Shown here: one piece after another, positions 17,764 to 25,736 of the stretch
How positions within the stretch are numbered: position 1 is the first letter of the stretch
Layout of the letters: the number at the start of each line of letters is the position of its first letter
NCBI GenBank assembly: GCA_016932835.1
Contig: JAFGCD010000003.1
Span: 1-55,912, forward strand
Reading direction: 5' to 3'
Source: Sedimentisphaerales bacterium
GTDB lineage: Bacteria; Planctomycetota; Phycisphaerae; Sedimentisphaerales; Anaerobacaceae
Length of the DNA stretch: 55,912 nucleotides
Position numbers and translations under genes: made by a program
The notes under the pieces: generated by a model
Told to the model about the DNA's origin: nothing
The model's input: only the letters and a program-made list of their open reading frames with translations
Databases searched by the model: none

Positions 17764-19754
17764 TACTTTTTCACTCCCGAGAATCCGTAGAGATTATAGA
17801 AGAAATAGGTGCCGCCGTAAGCCTGGGCCAATGGGTTGATAGCGGCTTTCTTGTCCTGACGGTACCTGTTGAACATATCGCCGAACTGCTCGGCCTGCCG
17901 GCGGACCTGCGGGTCGAGGCTTCGCCCGTGAAGGAAAACAGGTTTTTGCGTTCCGTATGCATAAATACAGATCGCTTCCTCGTAGTGCCTGGGGAATTGC
18001 GAATCCTCGAATCCCTTGCACCACTTCAAATTCCGGATGAACCTGTCCAACTGCCTTTTCAACATATGTGTCGCCATGAGGTACTCGAACGCCATTCTGT
18101 TCTTGCTGTTTTCCGTAAGAAGCACCAAATACATCATTTCCGGCTCGAAAAAGATGGTGTGGAAATCTCTCTTCATGGCGACGGCACGCAAGCTCTGGAT
18201 GTAATCATCGGTCGAGAGGCCCGGGTCTGCGCTAAGCAGGCTGAGGTAGTCACGCGCCCGGCCGGCATGGAAGATAGTCTTGGTAAGCGCGGCGAGGTAA
18301 ACCCTGGCGGCGTTTATATTGCCTTTTACCATGTTCGTCAGCGCCAGACGCTCCAAAATCAAAGGATGCTCGCCATAGACCTCCATGCACTCAGTCAAGT
18401 TTTTCTGAGCCATATTGACCAGACCGAGGTCGAGCTGGGTATCGAATTTATGCCAACATAAAAGGACCTGATCTTCTCCTGTGAGCAGCAGCGCATCGGG
18501 ATGCTGCGGATATGCGAACATCTCGGAGCCGAGGCGGCCGGTATGATACAAAGCGCGGTTGACGGCATTGATTGCGAAGTAGTTGGTTGAGTTGTGGCCC
18601 GCGGTCTTAAGAACCTCGGTCCACATTCGCCGGCATGTATAATAGTGGATTTTCAGCATGTCTTCCCGCTTGCTGTTATGCGAAAAGAATGCAGCAACGC
18701 CGACTATTGCGAACATCAAGATTGACTCAATCGCCCACCTGAAGCCTCTGTGTCCAGGTGTTGACGGCAAAGCCTTCGGCGGCAGTAATGACTTCGAGCC
18801 TTTGTTTCGACTTTTTCGCTGCTCAGTTTTACCTGCCTTGTTCTTTCGAAACAAGCTGCCGGCAACAAACCGCCAGAGCCCGGCCGCAAAAACACCCACG
18901 CATACAATCAGATAGACGGCGTAGGTCGGCGACATTGAGGTGCTTTGTTTTTTGAGAAAACTGATCTTCCAGGAAGCCGGAAACGTCTCGGTGAAGGCCC
19001 CAGCCGGACATACGCCAAACAAGACGACGCCCTCGACGTATGGGATAACGACCGCCGACAGAAGGCACAGCACTGCGAGCCACAGGCGTTTGAAGCGCAG
19101 TTCACGAACGGCACAAAGAACGGCGAAGACAAGATAGGCGCCGCCGGTAGCGTAATACACGACGACGGACAGTCCCAAGAATAGAAGGCCCGGCCGGAGA
19201 CGATGCATCCATTTGCCGCTGTTTTCTCCGGCGTCTGCGGTCTGTGTGATTCGAATATAGAGGCATACGCCAAGTAATGCTGCGGTTATTGCGACTGTGG
19301 CAGCGAAGTGATACGTGTATTGAGAGCAGATGACCACCAGCAGGATCGGAACGGCAAAACGAAGCCAGCGAATCGACGATGCTTTTACGACATCGAGGAA
19401 GTAGCCCGAACACAAACAAATTGCCGAGGCCTCGAGGGTTATGACCAGCGCGGCGGTCCAGGAGTAATAGAAGAGTTGGGCCGTAAAGGCTCCGGCGTAT
19501 TCGGCAAGGCCGCCCGGATACGCAGTGAATCGCAGGAGGAAGCTCCAGCCGCGGAAAAATGCCGGGAAATATGTGACCATGCCTGCGCTATAATAAATCA
19601 GGCGAAGGTCGAGATAGAGCCAGAGATACAAATAGAACAGGACAAAAAAGATAGACGTCCGCAGTGCGCCCGCCCGGCCCAAGTCAAGACCTGAGTCCTC
19701 AGTTCGCTTCAGAACCGGCGTGCTCGACGGTGATTTCCGATGGGAACCGGCCAT
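17763..19754 (-). CDS. DUF6057-like polytopic membrane protein (copy A)
   Basis: The 663-residue first gene of the five-gene minus-strand block starts at ATG 19754 after GGAAAGGA. About ten membrane helices occupy residues 30-350 (SIFFVLFYLYLWLYLDLRLI onward), broken by a basic cytoplasmic loop (about 305-335, rich in K and R). The soluble C-terminal half carries NAVNRALYHTGRLGSEMFAYPQHP, MAFEYLMATHML and the terminal YGFSGVKK. These blocks are shared with the protein at 14221-16128. Compared with that copy, it has about 25 extra N-terminal residues (MAGSHRKSPSSTPVLKRTED). It belongs to DUF6057, a family of unknown function. Confidence 0.75.
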   Translation of the reverse strand: MAGSHRKSPSSTPVLKRTEDSGLDLGRAGALRTSIFFVLFYLYLWLYLDLRLIYYSAGMVTYFPAFFRGWSFLLRFTAYPGGLAEYAGAFTAQLFYYSWTAALVITLEASAICLCSGYFLDVVKASSIRWLRFAVPILLVVICSQYTYHFAATVAITAALLGVCLYIRITQTADAGENSGKWMHRLRPGLLFLGLSVVVYYATGGAYLVFAVLCAVRELRFKRLWLAVLCLLSAVVIPYVEGVVLFGVCPAGAFTETFPASWKISFLKKQSTSMSPTYAVYLIVCVGVFAAGLWRFVAGSLFRKNKAGKTEQRKSRNKGSKSLLPPKALPSTPGHRGFRWAIESILMFAIVGVAAFFSHNSKREDMLKIHYYTCRRMWTEVLKTAGHNSTNYFAINAVNRALYHTGRLGSEMFAYPQHPDALLLTGEDQVLLCWHKFDTQLDLGLVNMAQKNLTECMEVYGEHPLILERLALTNMVKGNINAARVYLAALTKTIFHAGRARDYLSLLSADPGLSTDDYIQSLRAVAMKRDFHTIFFEPEMMYLVLLTENSKNRMAFEYLMATHMLKRQLDRFIRNLKWCKGFEDSQFPRHYEEAICIYAYGTQKPVFLHGRSLDPQVRRQAEQFGDMFNRYRQDKKAAINPLAQAYGGTYFFYNLYGFSGVKK

Positions 19755-20041
19755 CTATTCCTTTCCCACTGAACAGATTTCAACAAGCTCACGACGAAAC
19801 ATCATACAAGAAAGCTAATCGTCATGTTCTGCCGGCAACTGAACAACCAACACAAGACAAAAAACCAACTCTTGAAACTATGCCCGGCGTTAAAGTTGAC
19901 AGAATCCACAAGTTTCTGAGATGGAATTATATGCCAGGCAAGGAAAAAGTACAGTTTTTTGTCGAGAAATTCGATTAGAAACAATAGATTGTTCTATCCT
20001 GACTTTGCCTGCTGTTTCGAGAAATTCAGGGTTCTATATTT
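19755..20041. other. Divergent intergenic region (287 bases)
   Basis: This A/T-rich gap lies between the five-gene minus block and the phospholipase-D-like gene. On the minus strand TATAAT occurs at 19931-19926 (read from the plus-strand ATTATA), but no good -35 lies at the right distance. No gene, repeat or RNA is recognisable. Confidence 0.5.
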
Positions 20042-20569
20042 ATGCTGGAGCTTGTTACAGACAGAGAGATTTACGAAAAGGTCATCAGCCGCGAAGTCCC
20101 CCAGGCTCAGCGATTCCTCTGGCTTGGCACTTCCGATCTCAAAGACCTGCATGTTGACAAACACGGCGTGATCGTGCCCTTTCTTGAAATCCTCAGCGAT
20201 CTGATAGACAAGCGGGTCGAAATCAGGCTGCTGCACGCCAAGGAGCCGGGGCCGGCGTTCAGGAAAGACTTCGACAGGTATCCGAATCTGATAACGGGAA
20301 TGGAGAGAATCCTCTGCCCGCGCGTACATTTCAAGTGCGTTGTTATCGACGGTGAATTCGTCTATACCGGCAGCGCCAATCTGACCGGGGCCGGCATGGG
20401 CGCAAAGAGCCCGGAGAAGAGAAACTTCGAATCGGGAATCGTCACCGACCGGAAGGAAATTATCGACGGGGTAATGGAGCAGTTCGACGCGGTGTGGAGG
20501 GGTGAGCACTGCGCATCATGCAAGAGGAAAAAATACTGCGCCGACTATAAGGACCTGTTATCTAAATAA
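20042..20569 (+). CDS. Small phospholipase-D-like protein with a single HKD motif
   Basis: The 175-residue protein has one HKD motif, H96-x-K98-x4-D103 in RVHFKCVVID. The family block GSANLTGAG follows (110-118), then an acidic residue, E130, in NFESGIV. Members with a single HKD act as dimers; they include nucleases such as Nuc/BfiI-type enzymes as well as phosphodiesterases. The C-terminus has a short Cys cluster (C157, C160, C166 in CASCKRKKYC), like a metal-binding knuckle. No signal peptide is seen, so it is probably cytoplasmic. That and the Cys cluster favour a nuclease over a lipase, but this is inference. It converges with hisA. Confidence 0.75.
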   Translation: MLELVTDREIYEKVISREVPQAQRFLWLGTSDLKDLHVDKHGVIVPFLEILSDLIDKRVEIRLLHAKEPGPAFRKDFDRYPNLITGMERILCPRVHFKCVVIDGEFVYTGSANLTGAGMGAKSPEKRNFESGIVTDRKEIIDGVMEQFDAVWRGEHCASCKRKKYCADYKDLLSK

Positions 20570-20603
20570 CATCCCGTGACAGGCCCGGCGGGCAAACATA
20601 ATC

Positions 20604-20631
20604 AGCATCGCGTATCGGGCGCGGCGATGCT
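20604..20631. terminator. Inverted repeat between convergent genes
   Basis: AGCATCGC (20604-20611) pairs perfectly with GCGATGCT (20624-20631) across a 12-base loop, between the ends of the phospholipase-D-like gene and hisA. There is no U tract on either side, so termination in both directions is plausible but unproven. Confidence 0.4.
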
Positions 20632-21344
20632 TACTTCGCGGCTTCTATCGCCTCGGCCAAATCCAGGGCGCCTTCGTAAAGACTTCTGCCCACTATGGCG
20701 GCATCGGCGTTCAATTCGCGGAGCTTCTTGATGTCCTCGATTGTACTGACGCCGCCGGAAGCAACCACCGGCAGGTTGACGGCGTCAATAAGGGTCTTTG
20801 TTCTCTCGAAGTTCGGCCCCGCCATCATCCCGTCTTTACTGATATCGGTGTATATTATCGCTGCGAGCGGCAAGGCGGCGGCCTCGGCGGCAAAATCGAG
20901 CAGGCCTTTAGGCCCATCCTGAGTCCATCCGTGCGTTGCGACGGTCGAGCCTCGGGCGTCCAGGCCGAGCACTATTCTGCCCTCGAACTGCCGGGCCGTC
21001 TGCGAGAACCATTCAAAGTCGCTCACGGCCTTTGTGCCTACTATCACTCTCTCCACCCCTATATCAAGCAACTGCTTGATGGACGCCTCGTCGCGCAATC
21101 CGCCGCCCACTTCTATCTTAAATAAGCCAAGCTCCGCCACCGCCTTTACAGCATCGGTATTGACGGGTCTTCCGAGTTTAGCGCCGTCGAGGTCTATCAT
21201 GTGCAGCCATTGAGCGCCGGCGACGCTGAACTGCCGGGCCTGCGCGACGGGATCGTCCCGGTAGTCTATCTGGCGGTGATAGTCACCCTGTACGAGCCTG
21301 ACACACTTTCCGTCACGCAGGTCGATTGCTGGTATTATGTACAT
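20631..21344 (-). CDS. hisA: Phosphoribosylformimino-5-aminoimidazole carboxamide ribotide isomerase
   Basis: HisA catalyses the Amadori rearrangement of ProFAR to PRFAR in histidine synthesis. The 237-residue TIM barrel starts MYIIPAIDLRDGKCVRLVQGD, in which D8 is the catalytic base. It carries the family blocks EVGGGLRDE, RVIVGTKAV, the second catalytic Asp region YTDISKDGMMAGPNF and VVASGGVSTIEDI. The start at 21344 has GGAGA upstream on the minus strand and fits the family; the in-frame start 15 codons further up has no support. No other his gene is nearby, so histidine genes appear dispersed in this genome. Confidence 0.95.
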   Translation of the reverse strand: MYIIPAIDLRDGKCVRLVQGDYHRQIDYRDDPVAQARQFSVAGAQWLHMIDLDGAKLGRPVNTDAVKAVAELGLFKIEVGGGLRDEASIKQLLDIGVERVIVGTKAVSDFEWFSQTARQFEGRIVLGLDARGSTVATHGWTQDGPKGLLDFAAEAAALPLAAIIYTDISKDGMMAGPNFERTKTLIDAVNLPVVASGGVSTIEDIKKLRELNADAAIVGRSLYEGALDLAEAIEAAK

Positions 21345-21511
21345 TCGCTGTCTCCAAAGAAGCAGGCCCATTAAAGAAGTTGCCGACAACTCGCCGGATT
21401 TTAGGCAAACGACACCTGCACTTCAACAAATTTCAATTCAATATTTTCACACAACCTCAAATTACCCGCAGACACACCGGGGTCAGGCCAGAACATATGC
21501 GAAAAATAGAC

Positions 21512-21539
21512 TTGCCTCGACACAGAGGGATGCTACACT
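21512..21539 (+). promoter_or_regulatory. Candidate promoter for the nucleoside salvage genes
   Basis: TTGCCT (21512-21517) lies 16 bases before TACACT (21534-21539), and a TGC just before the -10 resembles an extended -10. Confidence 0.35.
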
Positions 21540-21564
21540 ATCGTGGCGATTAATATTGGAAATC

Positions 21565-21581
21565 GGTCCGCCTGACGGACC
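21565..21581 (+). promoter_or_regulatory. Leader hairpin before the nucleoside hydrolase gene
   Basis: GGTCCG and CGGACC form a perfect 6-bp stem with a CCTGA loop. It lies in the predicted leader, some 5 bases before the ribosome-binding AGGAGG. It might affect translation; no U tract follows, so it is not a terminator. Confidence 0.35.
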
Positions 21582-21601
21582 CCAAACAGGAGGATACAGA
21601 T

Positions 21602-22678
21602 ATGAGTTCAAGCAAAATGCAAGCCGGAATGAAACCAAGTGATCCACCTCGCCAGACAAAGGGCTTCTGTGTCGGCCTCTGCGCGGTCCTGCTGCTCTTT
21701 GTTGGAATTCCGGGCTGTCGTACTTCGGCGGCTGAATCAAGCGCAAAGAAGATGCCGGTAATCTTCGATACCGACGTATGCGACGACATAGACGACACCT
21801 GGGCCCTGGCGCTGCTGCTGCAGTCGGGCGAATTCGACGTCAAGCTGGTCACCACAGCCGTGGGAAACACCGAAGGCAAGGCCAGGACAATTGCGAAGTT
21901 CCTGGAAACAGTGGGCAGAACGGATATCCCGATTGGAATAGGCGTCCAGCAGCACAAGGGAGAACACCGACAGGACGCCTGGGCCAGGGACTACGAGCTG
22001 TCGAGCTACCCCGGCAAGATTCATCGCGACGGCGTCAAGGCGATAATCGATACGGTTATGAAGTCCCGCGGGCCTATTAAGATCATAGCGGTCGGCCCGC
22101 TGCCTAACATCGCTGCGGCGCTCGAGCGCGATGAGCGGATTGCGGAAAAGGCCGAGTTTGTCGGGATGCACGGCAGTATCAGAATCGGATACGGCGGCGG
22201 CAGCCAGCCCAGCGCCGAATACAACATCAAGGCCGCGGTCAAAGAAGCCAAGAAGGTCTTCGCCGCGCCATGGAAGATGACAATCACCCCGCTGGATACC
22301 TGCGGCCTGGTGCACCTGACGGGCGAGAAATATCAGAAAGTTTTCAAGAACGACAGCCCCATTACAAAGGCCCTCATTGAGAACTACAGGGCGTGGTACA
22401 CCCAGCCTATCGCCAAGGACAAGAACCTCAGCGAGGCCGAGATCGAGAAGCGCGTCAACGAGAAGGTCAATTCCAGCAGCACAACGCTCTTCGATACCGT
22501 CGGAATCTATCTGGGAATGTCGCACGAACTTGCAAAGATGGAGATGCTGAAGATCAAAGTCACCGACGACGGATTCACCAGGATCGACGAAGACGGCAAG
22601 CTCATTAACTGCGCTACGGGCTGGAAAGACCTGGGCGCCTTCGAGGATTATCTGGTTGAAAGACTGACGAAACAGTAA
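21602..22678 (+). CDS. Exported nucleoside hydrolase (IUNH family)
   Basis: The enzyme cleaves the N-glycosidic bond of nucleosides to free base plus ribose. The 358-residue protein carries the calcium-binding Asp cluster at the start of the mature part: IFDTDVCDDIDD, with D56, D58, D61 and D65 in the family pattern. The blocks VTTAVGN, IKIIAVGPLPNIAAAL and a late active-site segment DTCGLVHLTG follow. The N-terminus has a hydrophobic stretch (about 24-36) and then IPGC with C39, a plausible lipobox, so the enzyme likely sits in the periplasm or on a membrane. AGGAGG precedes the start. Ribokinase and a sugar permease follow at close spacing, giving a coherent ribonucleoside salvage unit. Confidence 0.88.
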   Translation: MSSSKMQAGMKPSDPPRQTKGFCVGLCAVLLLFVGIPGCRTSAAESSAKKMPVIFDTDVCDDIDDTWALALLLQSGEFDVKLVTTAVGNTEGKARTIAKFLETVGRTDIPIGIGVQQHKGEHRQDAWARDYELSSYPGKIHRDGVKAIIDTVMKSRGPIKIIAVGPLPNIAAALERDERIAEKAEFVGMHGSIRIGYGGGSQPSAEYNIKAAVKEAKKVFAAPWKMTITPLDTCGLVHLTGEKYQKVFKNDSPITKALIENYRAWYTQPIAKDKNLSEAEIEKRVNEKVNSSSTTLFDTVGIYLGMSHELAKMEMLKIKVTDDGFTRIDEDGKLINCATGWKDLGAFEDYLVERLTKQ

Positions 22679-22702
22679 TATTCAGCGAGACGGGGAATCA
22701 GA

Positions 22703-23626
22703 ATGAAAGACGCAGCGAAAATAGCGGTTGTCGGCAGCAGTAATATGGACCTCGTCGTAAAATCGGCGAGAATACCCGTCGTGGGAGAGACAATCCTGGG
22801 CGGAGATTTCATAATGGTCCCTGGCGGCAAAGGGGCCAACCAGGCCGTCGCAGCGGCGAAGCTTGGGGCGGAGGTGTATTTCATAGCCAAACTCGGCAAG
22901 GACATATTCGCCGAGCAGTCGATTCAGAACTTCAAGAAGGAATCGGTCAATACCAAGCATGTCGTACAGACCGACGAAGCTCCGTCGGGCGTGGCACTGA
23001 TTATGGTCGATGACGACGGCAACAATGTTATTGTCGTGGCGCCGGGCGCCAATCTGAAGCTTCTGCCGCCGGATGTGAAGAAGGCAGAGAAGGATATCGC
23101 CTCATGCGGGGCCGTCGTAGCACAACTGGAGGTCCCGCTGGAAACGATCGAATGCGCCGCACGCCTGGCCAACGAATTGAAAGTGCCGTTCATTCTGGAC
23201 CCGGCCCCGGCAAGGCAACTCGGTGCCGAGCTGCTGGCGATGGTGGACGTGCTGACGCCTAACGAAACCGAGGCGCAGATCCTCACGGGCATAGAAGTCA
23301 GCGACGAAGACTCGGCGCGTAAGGCCTCGGAGAAGCTGCTGGGCTGCGGAGTCAAGGCCGTAATTTTGACATTGGGCGGCAAGGGATTCTTCCTCGCCGA
23401 TAAGAACGACACCAGATTCGTCTCGGCGCAGAAAGTCGATGCGGTTGATACGACCGCCGCCGGCGATGCGTTTACCGGCAGCCTTGCTGTCGGCCTGGCT
23501 CAGGGCAAATCGCTGCTCGATGCCGCCTTATTCGCCAATTACGTGGCGGCCCTGTCGGTAACGAAGATGGGCGCACAGCCTTCGATGCCTACGCTCAAGG
23601 AAGTGCAGAGCTTCATGGGTGATTGA
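22703..23626 (+). CDS. rbsK: Ribokinase
   Basis: Ribokinase phosphorylates D-ribose at O5 with ATP. The 307-residue pfkB-fold protein shows VVGSSNMDLVVKS at the start, the sugar-site GGKGANQAVAAAKLG and DPAPARQL in the middle. The anion-hole and catalytic block DTTAAGDAFTGSLAVGLAQG places the catalytic base at D255. ATP-site NETEAQILTG and TLGGKG are also present. It is 24 bases from the nucleoside hydrolase and 47 bases before a sugar permease. It is the natural step after nucleoside cleavage and ribose uptake. Confidence 0.92.
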   Translation: MKDAAKIAVVGSSNMDLVVKSARIPVVGETILGGDFIMVPGGKGANQAVAAAKLGAEVYFIAKLGKDIFAEQSIQNFKKESVNTKHVVQTDEAPSGVALIMVDDDGNNVIVVAPGANLKLLPPDVKKAEKDIASCGAVVAQLEVPLETIECAARLANELKVPFILDPAPARQLGAELLAMVDVLTPNETEAQILTGIEVSDEDSARKASEKLLGCGVKAVILTLGGKGFFLADKNDTRFVSAQKVDAVDTTAAGDAFTGSLAVGLAQGKSLLDAALFANYVAALSVTKMGAQPSMPTLKEVQSFMGD

Positions 23627-23640
23627 ACGCAGATAAACGC
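23626..23640 (+). repeat. Short dispersed intergenic motif, copy 1
   Basis: The motif AACGCAGATAAACGC lies just after the ribokinase stop. It resembles sequences at 37003-37024 and 44233-44251, all outside or at the edge of genes. Confidence 0.3.
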
Positions 23641-23673
23641 AAGCAACGTTTCTTGAAATAAGGAGATTTCGAA

Positions 23674-24690
23674 ATGGTTACTGTTCAATCCTATTCCCTG
23701 GCTGTGGCCATGTGCTTTGTCACGATGCTCTGCTGGGGGTCCTGGGCCAACACCCAGAAACTCGCCAGCAAAGAGTGGAAGTTCCAGTTATTCTACTGGG
23801 ACTACTGTATTGGGGTGCTGCTACTGACTGTGATTCTGGCCCTGACGATGGGCAGCATGGGCGGCGGAGGCAGGAGCTTTTTTGCCGACCTGGGCCAGGC
23901 CGGGGGCAAATATCTGGGATATGCGTTTCTGGGCGGGGTGATATTCAACGCAGCCAACATTCTGTTAGTGGCGGCAATCGATATTGCCGGAATGGCCGTG
24001 GCATTTCCCATCGGGATCGGACTGGCGCTGGCGCTTGGAGTCATTACTACGTATCGTGTCGATCCCTCGGGCAACCCTTGGCTCCTGTTCACCGGCGTCG
24101 CCGCAGTCGGCGGGGCAATAATAATCGACGCCCTTGCCTATAGGAAGCTACCCTCCCAGGGTCAGAAGACCACGACAAAGGGAATAGTCCTTTCGATAAT
24201 CTGCGGGGTACTTATGGGATTCTTCTACCGGTGGGTGGCCGCGTCGATGCCGGGCAAACTGGAAGACCTGTCGCTGGCCGCCGAGGCGGGCAAGCTGACG
24301 CCATACACTGCACTGGTGCTGTTCTCGCTCGGCCTGCTTGCCTCAAACTTCATTTTCAATACTATTGTCATGGCGAAACCATTCGTCGGCGAGCCTGTGC
24401 CGATAGCCGACTATTTCAAGAAGGGCAATCCCAAGCTGCACCTTGTCGGGATCGTCGGGGGCATGATATGGGGCGTCGGCATGTCATTCAGTATTCTCGC
24501 GGGGGATTCGGCGGGATACGCCATCTCATACGGCCTCGGTCAAGGCGCTACTATGGTGGCAGCTCTGTGGGGCGTATTCATCTGGAAGGAATTCAAGGCA
24601 GCACCGCCAAAAACCAGCAATATGCTCGCTCTGATGTTCGTACTATACGCACTCGGGCTTGGGCTGATAATAGCGGCAAAACTCATCTAA
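23674..24690 (+). CDS. GRP/RhaT-type sugar permease, probably for ribose
   Basis: The 338-residue integral membrane protein has about ten helices across its whole length. It starts SLAVAMCFVTMLCWGSWANTQKL, a block typical of the glucose/ribose porter (GRP, RhaT-like) branch of the drug/metabolite transporter superfamily. Other family blocks are FPIGIGLALALGVITTY, GVLMGFFYRWVA, YFKKGNPKLHLVGIVGG and YAISYGLGQGATMVAALWGVFIWKEF. Its position after nucleoside hydrolase and ribokinase supports import of the ribose released in the periplasm. AGGAG precedes the start. Substrate identity is inference from context. Confidence 0.85.
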   Translation: MVTVQSYSLAVAMCFVTMLCWGSWANTQKLASKEWKFQLFYWDYCIGVLLLTVILALTMGSMGGGGRSFFADLGQAGGKYLGYAFLGGVIFNAANILLVAAIDIAGMAVAFPIGIGLALALGVITTYRVDPSGNPWLLFTGVAAVGGAIIIDALAYRKLPSQGQKTTTKGIVLSIICGVLMGFFYRWVAASMPGKLEDLSLAAEAGKLTPYTALVLFSLGLLASNFIFNTIVMAKPFVGEPVPIADYFKKGNPKLHLVGIVGGMIWGVGMSFSILAGDSAGYAISYGLGQGATMVAALWGVFIWKEFKAAPPKTSNMLALMFVLYALGLGLIIAAKLI

Positions 24691-24714
24691 ACGAAATTAC
24701 CAGGAGGCAATTCA

Positions 24715-25539
24715 ATGACTCGCCGAAAAGTACGTTTATATCTTGCAGCCGTCCTCGTGGCTATGATGCTCCCGGCATGTCGTGCGGCCTCGATCTCGAA
24801 AGCTCCGCCGGCCATGCCCGGCTGGAAACTCGTCTGGAACGACGAATTCGACAAAGGCACAATACCCGACCCCAATAAGTGGGGCTACGAGCAAGGATTC
24901 GTCCGTAATCGCGAGAAGCAGTTCTATACCAGGGGACGAGCCGAGAACGCGCGTATCGAAAACGGCATGCTTGTAATCGAATCACGCAAAGAGAAGTATG
25001 AGAATGCCGAGTACACAAGCGCCAGCCTGCGCACGCGCAGAAAGGCCGAGTGGCTCTACGGCAGAATAGAAGTCCGCGTCAAGCTGCCAACGGGAAAAGG
25101 GACGTGGCCTGCCATCTGGATGCTCGGAAATAATCCGGAAAATCCACGCTGGCCCGCCTGCGGGGAGATAGACATCATGGAAAACGTCGGCTTCGATCCC
25201 GAGACGATTCACGCCAACATCCACACCGAGGCGTACAACCATGTCAAAGGGACGAACAAGGGCGCAAAGATAAAGATCGAAAAGCCCTGGGCCGATTTCC
25301 ATATCTACGCCATCGAATGGTATCCGGACCATATCGACTTCTTCGTGGATAAGCAGAAGTATTTCACCTTCCGCAACGAAGGCACAGGCAACGCCGTCTG
25401 GCCCTATGACAAGCCGCACTACCTGATTCTCAACACGGCCATAGGCGGCAGTTGGGGCGGGCAGAAGGGAATCGACGATTCCATCTTCCCGCAGAAGTAC
25501 TACATCGATTACGTCAGGGTCTATAAGCAGAAAAAATAG
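24715..25539 (+). CDS. Glycoside hydrolase family 16 lipoprotein (beta-glucanase type)
   Basis: The 274-residue protein has a lipoprotein signal (hydrophobic run about 8-20, lipobox LPAC with C22) and a GH16 jelly-roll domain from about residue 35. The catalytic motif ExDxxE is complete: E151, D153 and E156 in GEIDIMENVG. WPAIWMLG just before it, and HIYAIEWYPDHIDFFVD and NTAIGGSWGG after it, are further GH16 blocks. GH16 enzymes cut beta-1,3/1,4-glucans, agars, carrageenans or porphyrans. The short loops fit a laminarinase-like enzyme, but this is not decisive. AGGAGG lies upstream. The gene follows the ribose permease by 24 bases and may be read with it. Confidence 0.92.
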   Translation: MTRRKVRLYLAAVLVAMMLPACRAASISKAPPAMPGWKLVWNDEFDKGTIPDPNKWGYEQGFVRNREKQFYTRGRAENARIENGMLVIESRKEKYENAEYTSASLRTRRKAEWLYGRIEVRVKLPTGKGTWPAIWMLGNNPENPRWPACGEIDIMENVGFDPETIHANIHTEAYNHVKGTNKGAKIKIEKPWADFHIYAIEWYPDHIDFFVDKQKYFTFRNEGTGNAVWPYDKPHYLILNTAIGGSWGGQKGIDDSIFPQKYYIDYVRVYKQKK

Positions 25540-25644
25540 GGCGGCGATGATTCTGCTGTATCCCGTTTTTGACGTCAAAACAGCGGAAACGTCCACAGCA
25601 GTTTCCATTCCGGGCTACAGCCGGCACTATTCCAATCCCTGAGC

Positions 25645-25673
25645 TTGACAAGCCGAGAGGCGGGATGCATAAT
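25645..25673 (+). promoter_or_regulatory. Strong candidate promoter for the FHA-GAF gene
   Basis: A perfect TTGACA (25645-25650) is followed, at the ideal 17-base spacing, by CATAAT (25668-25673), five of six matches to the -10 consensus. The gene start is 64 bases downstream. Confidence 0.6.
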
Positions 25674-25736
25674 ATAGTACAGGTGTGATGGTAGAAGGTG
25701 CATGCAACTTATACGTCTCTTTTAGGAGATAGAGTG

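Noticed and set aside
20604-20631. A tRNA or small RNA between the phospholipase-D-like gene and hisA
   Set aside because: Only a simple hairpin is present in 61 bases; no cloverleaf and no promoter-like sequence.
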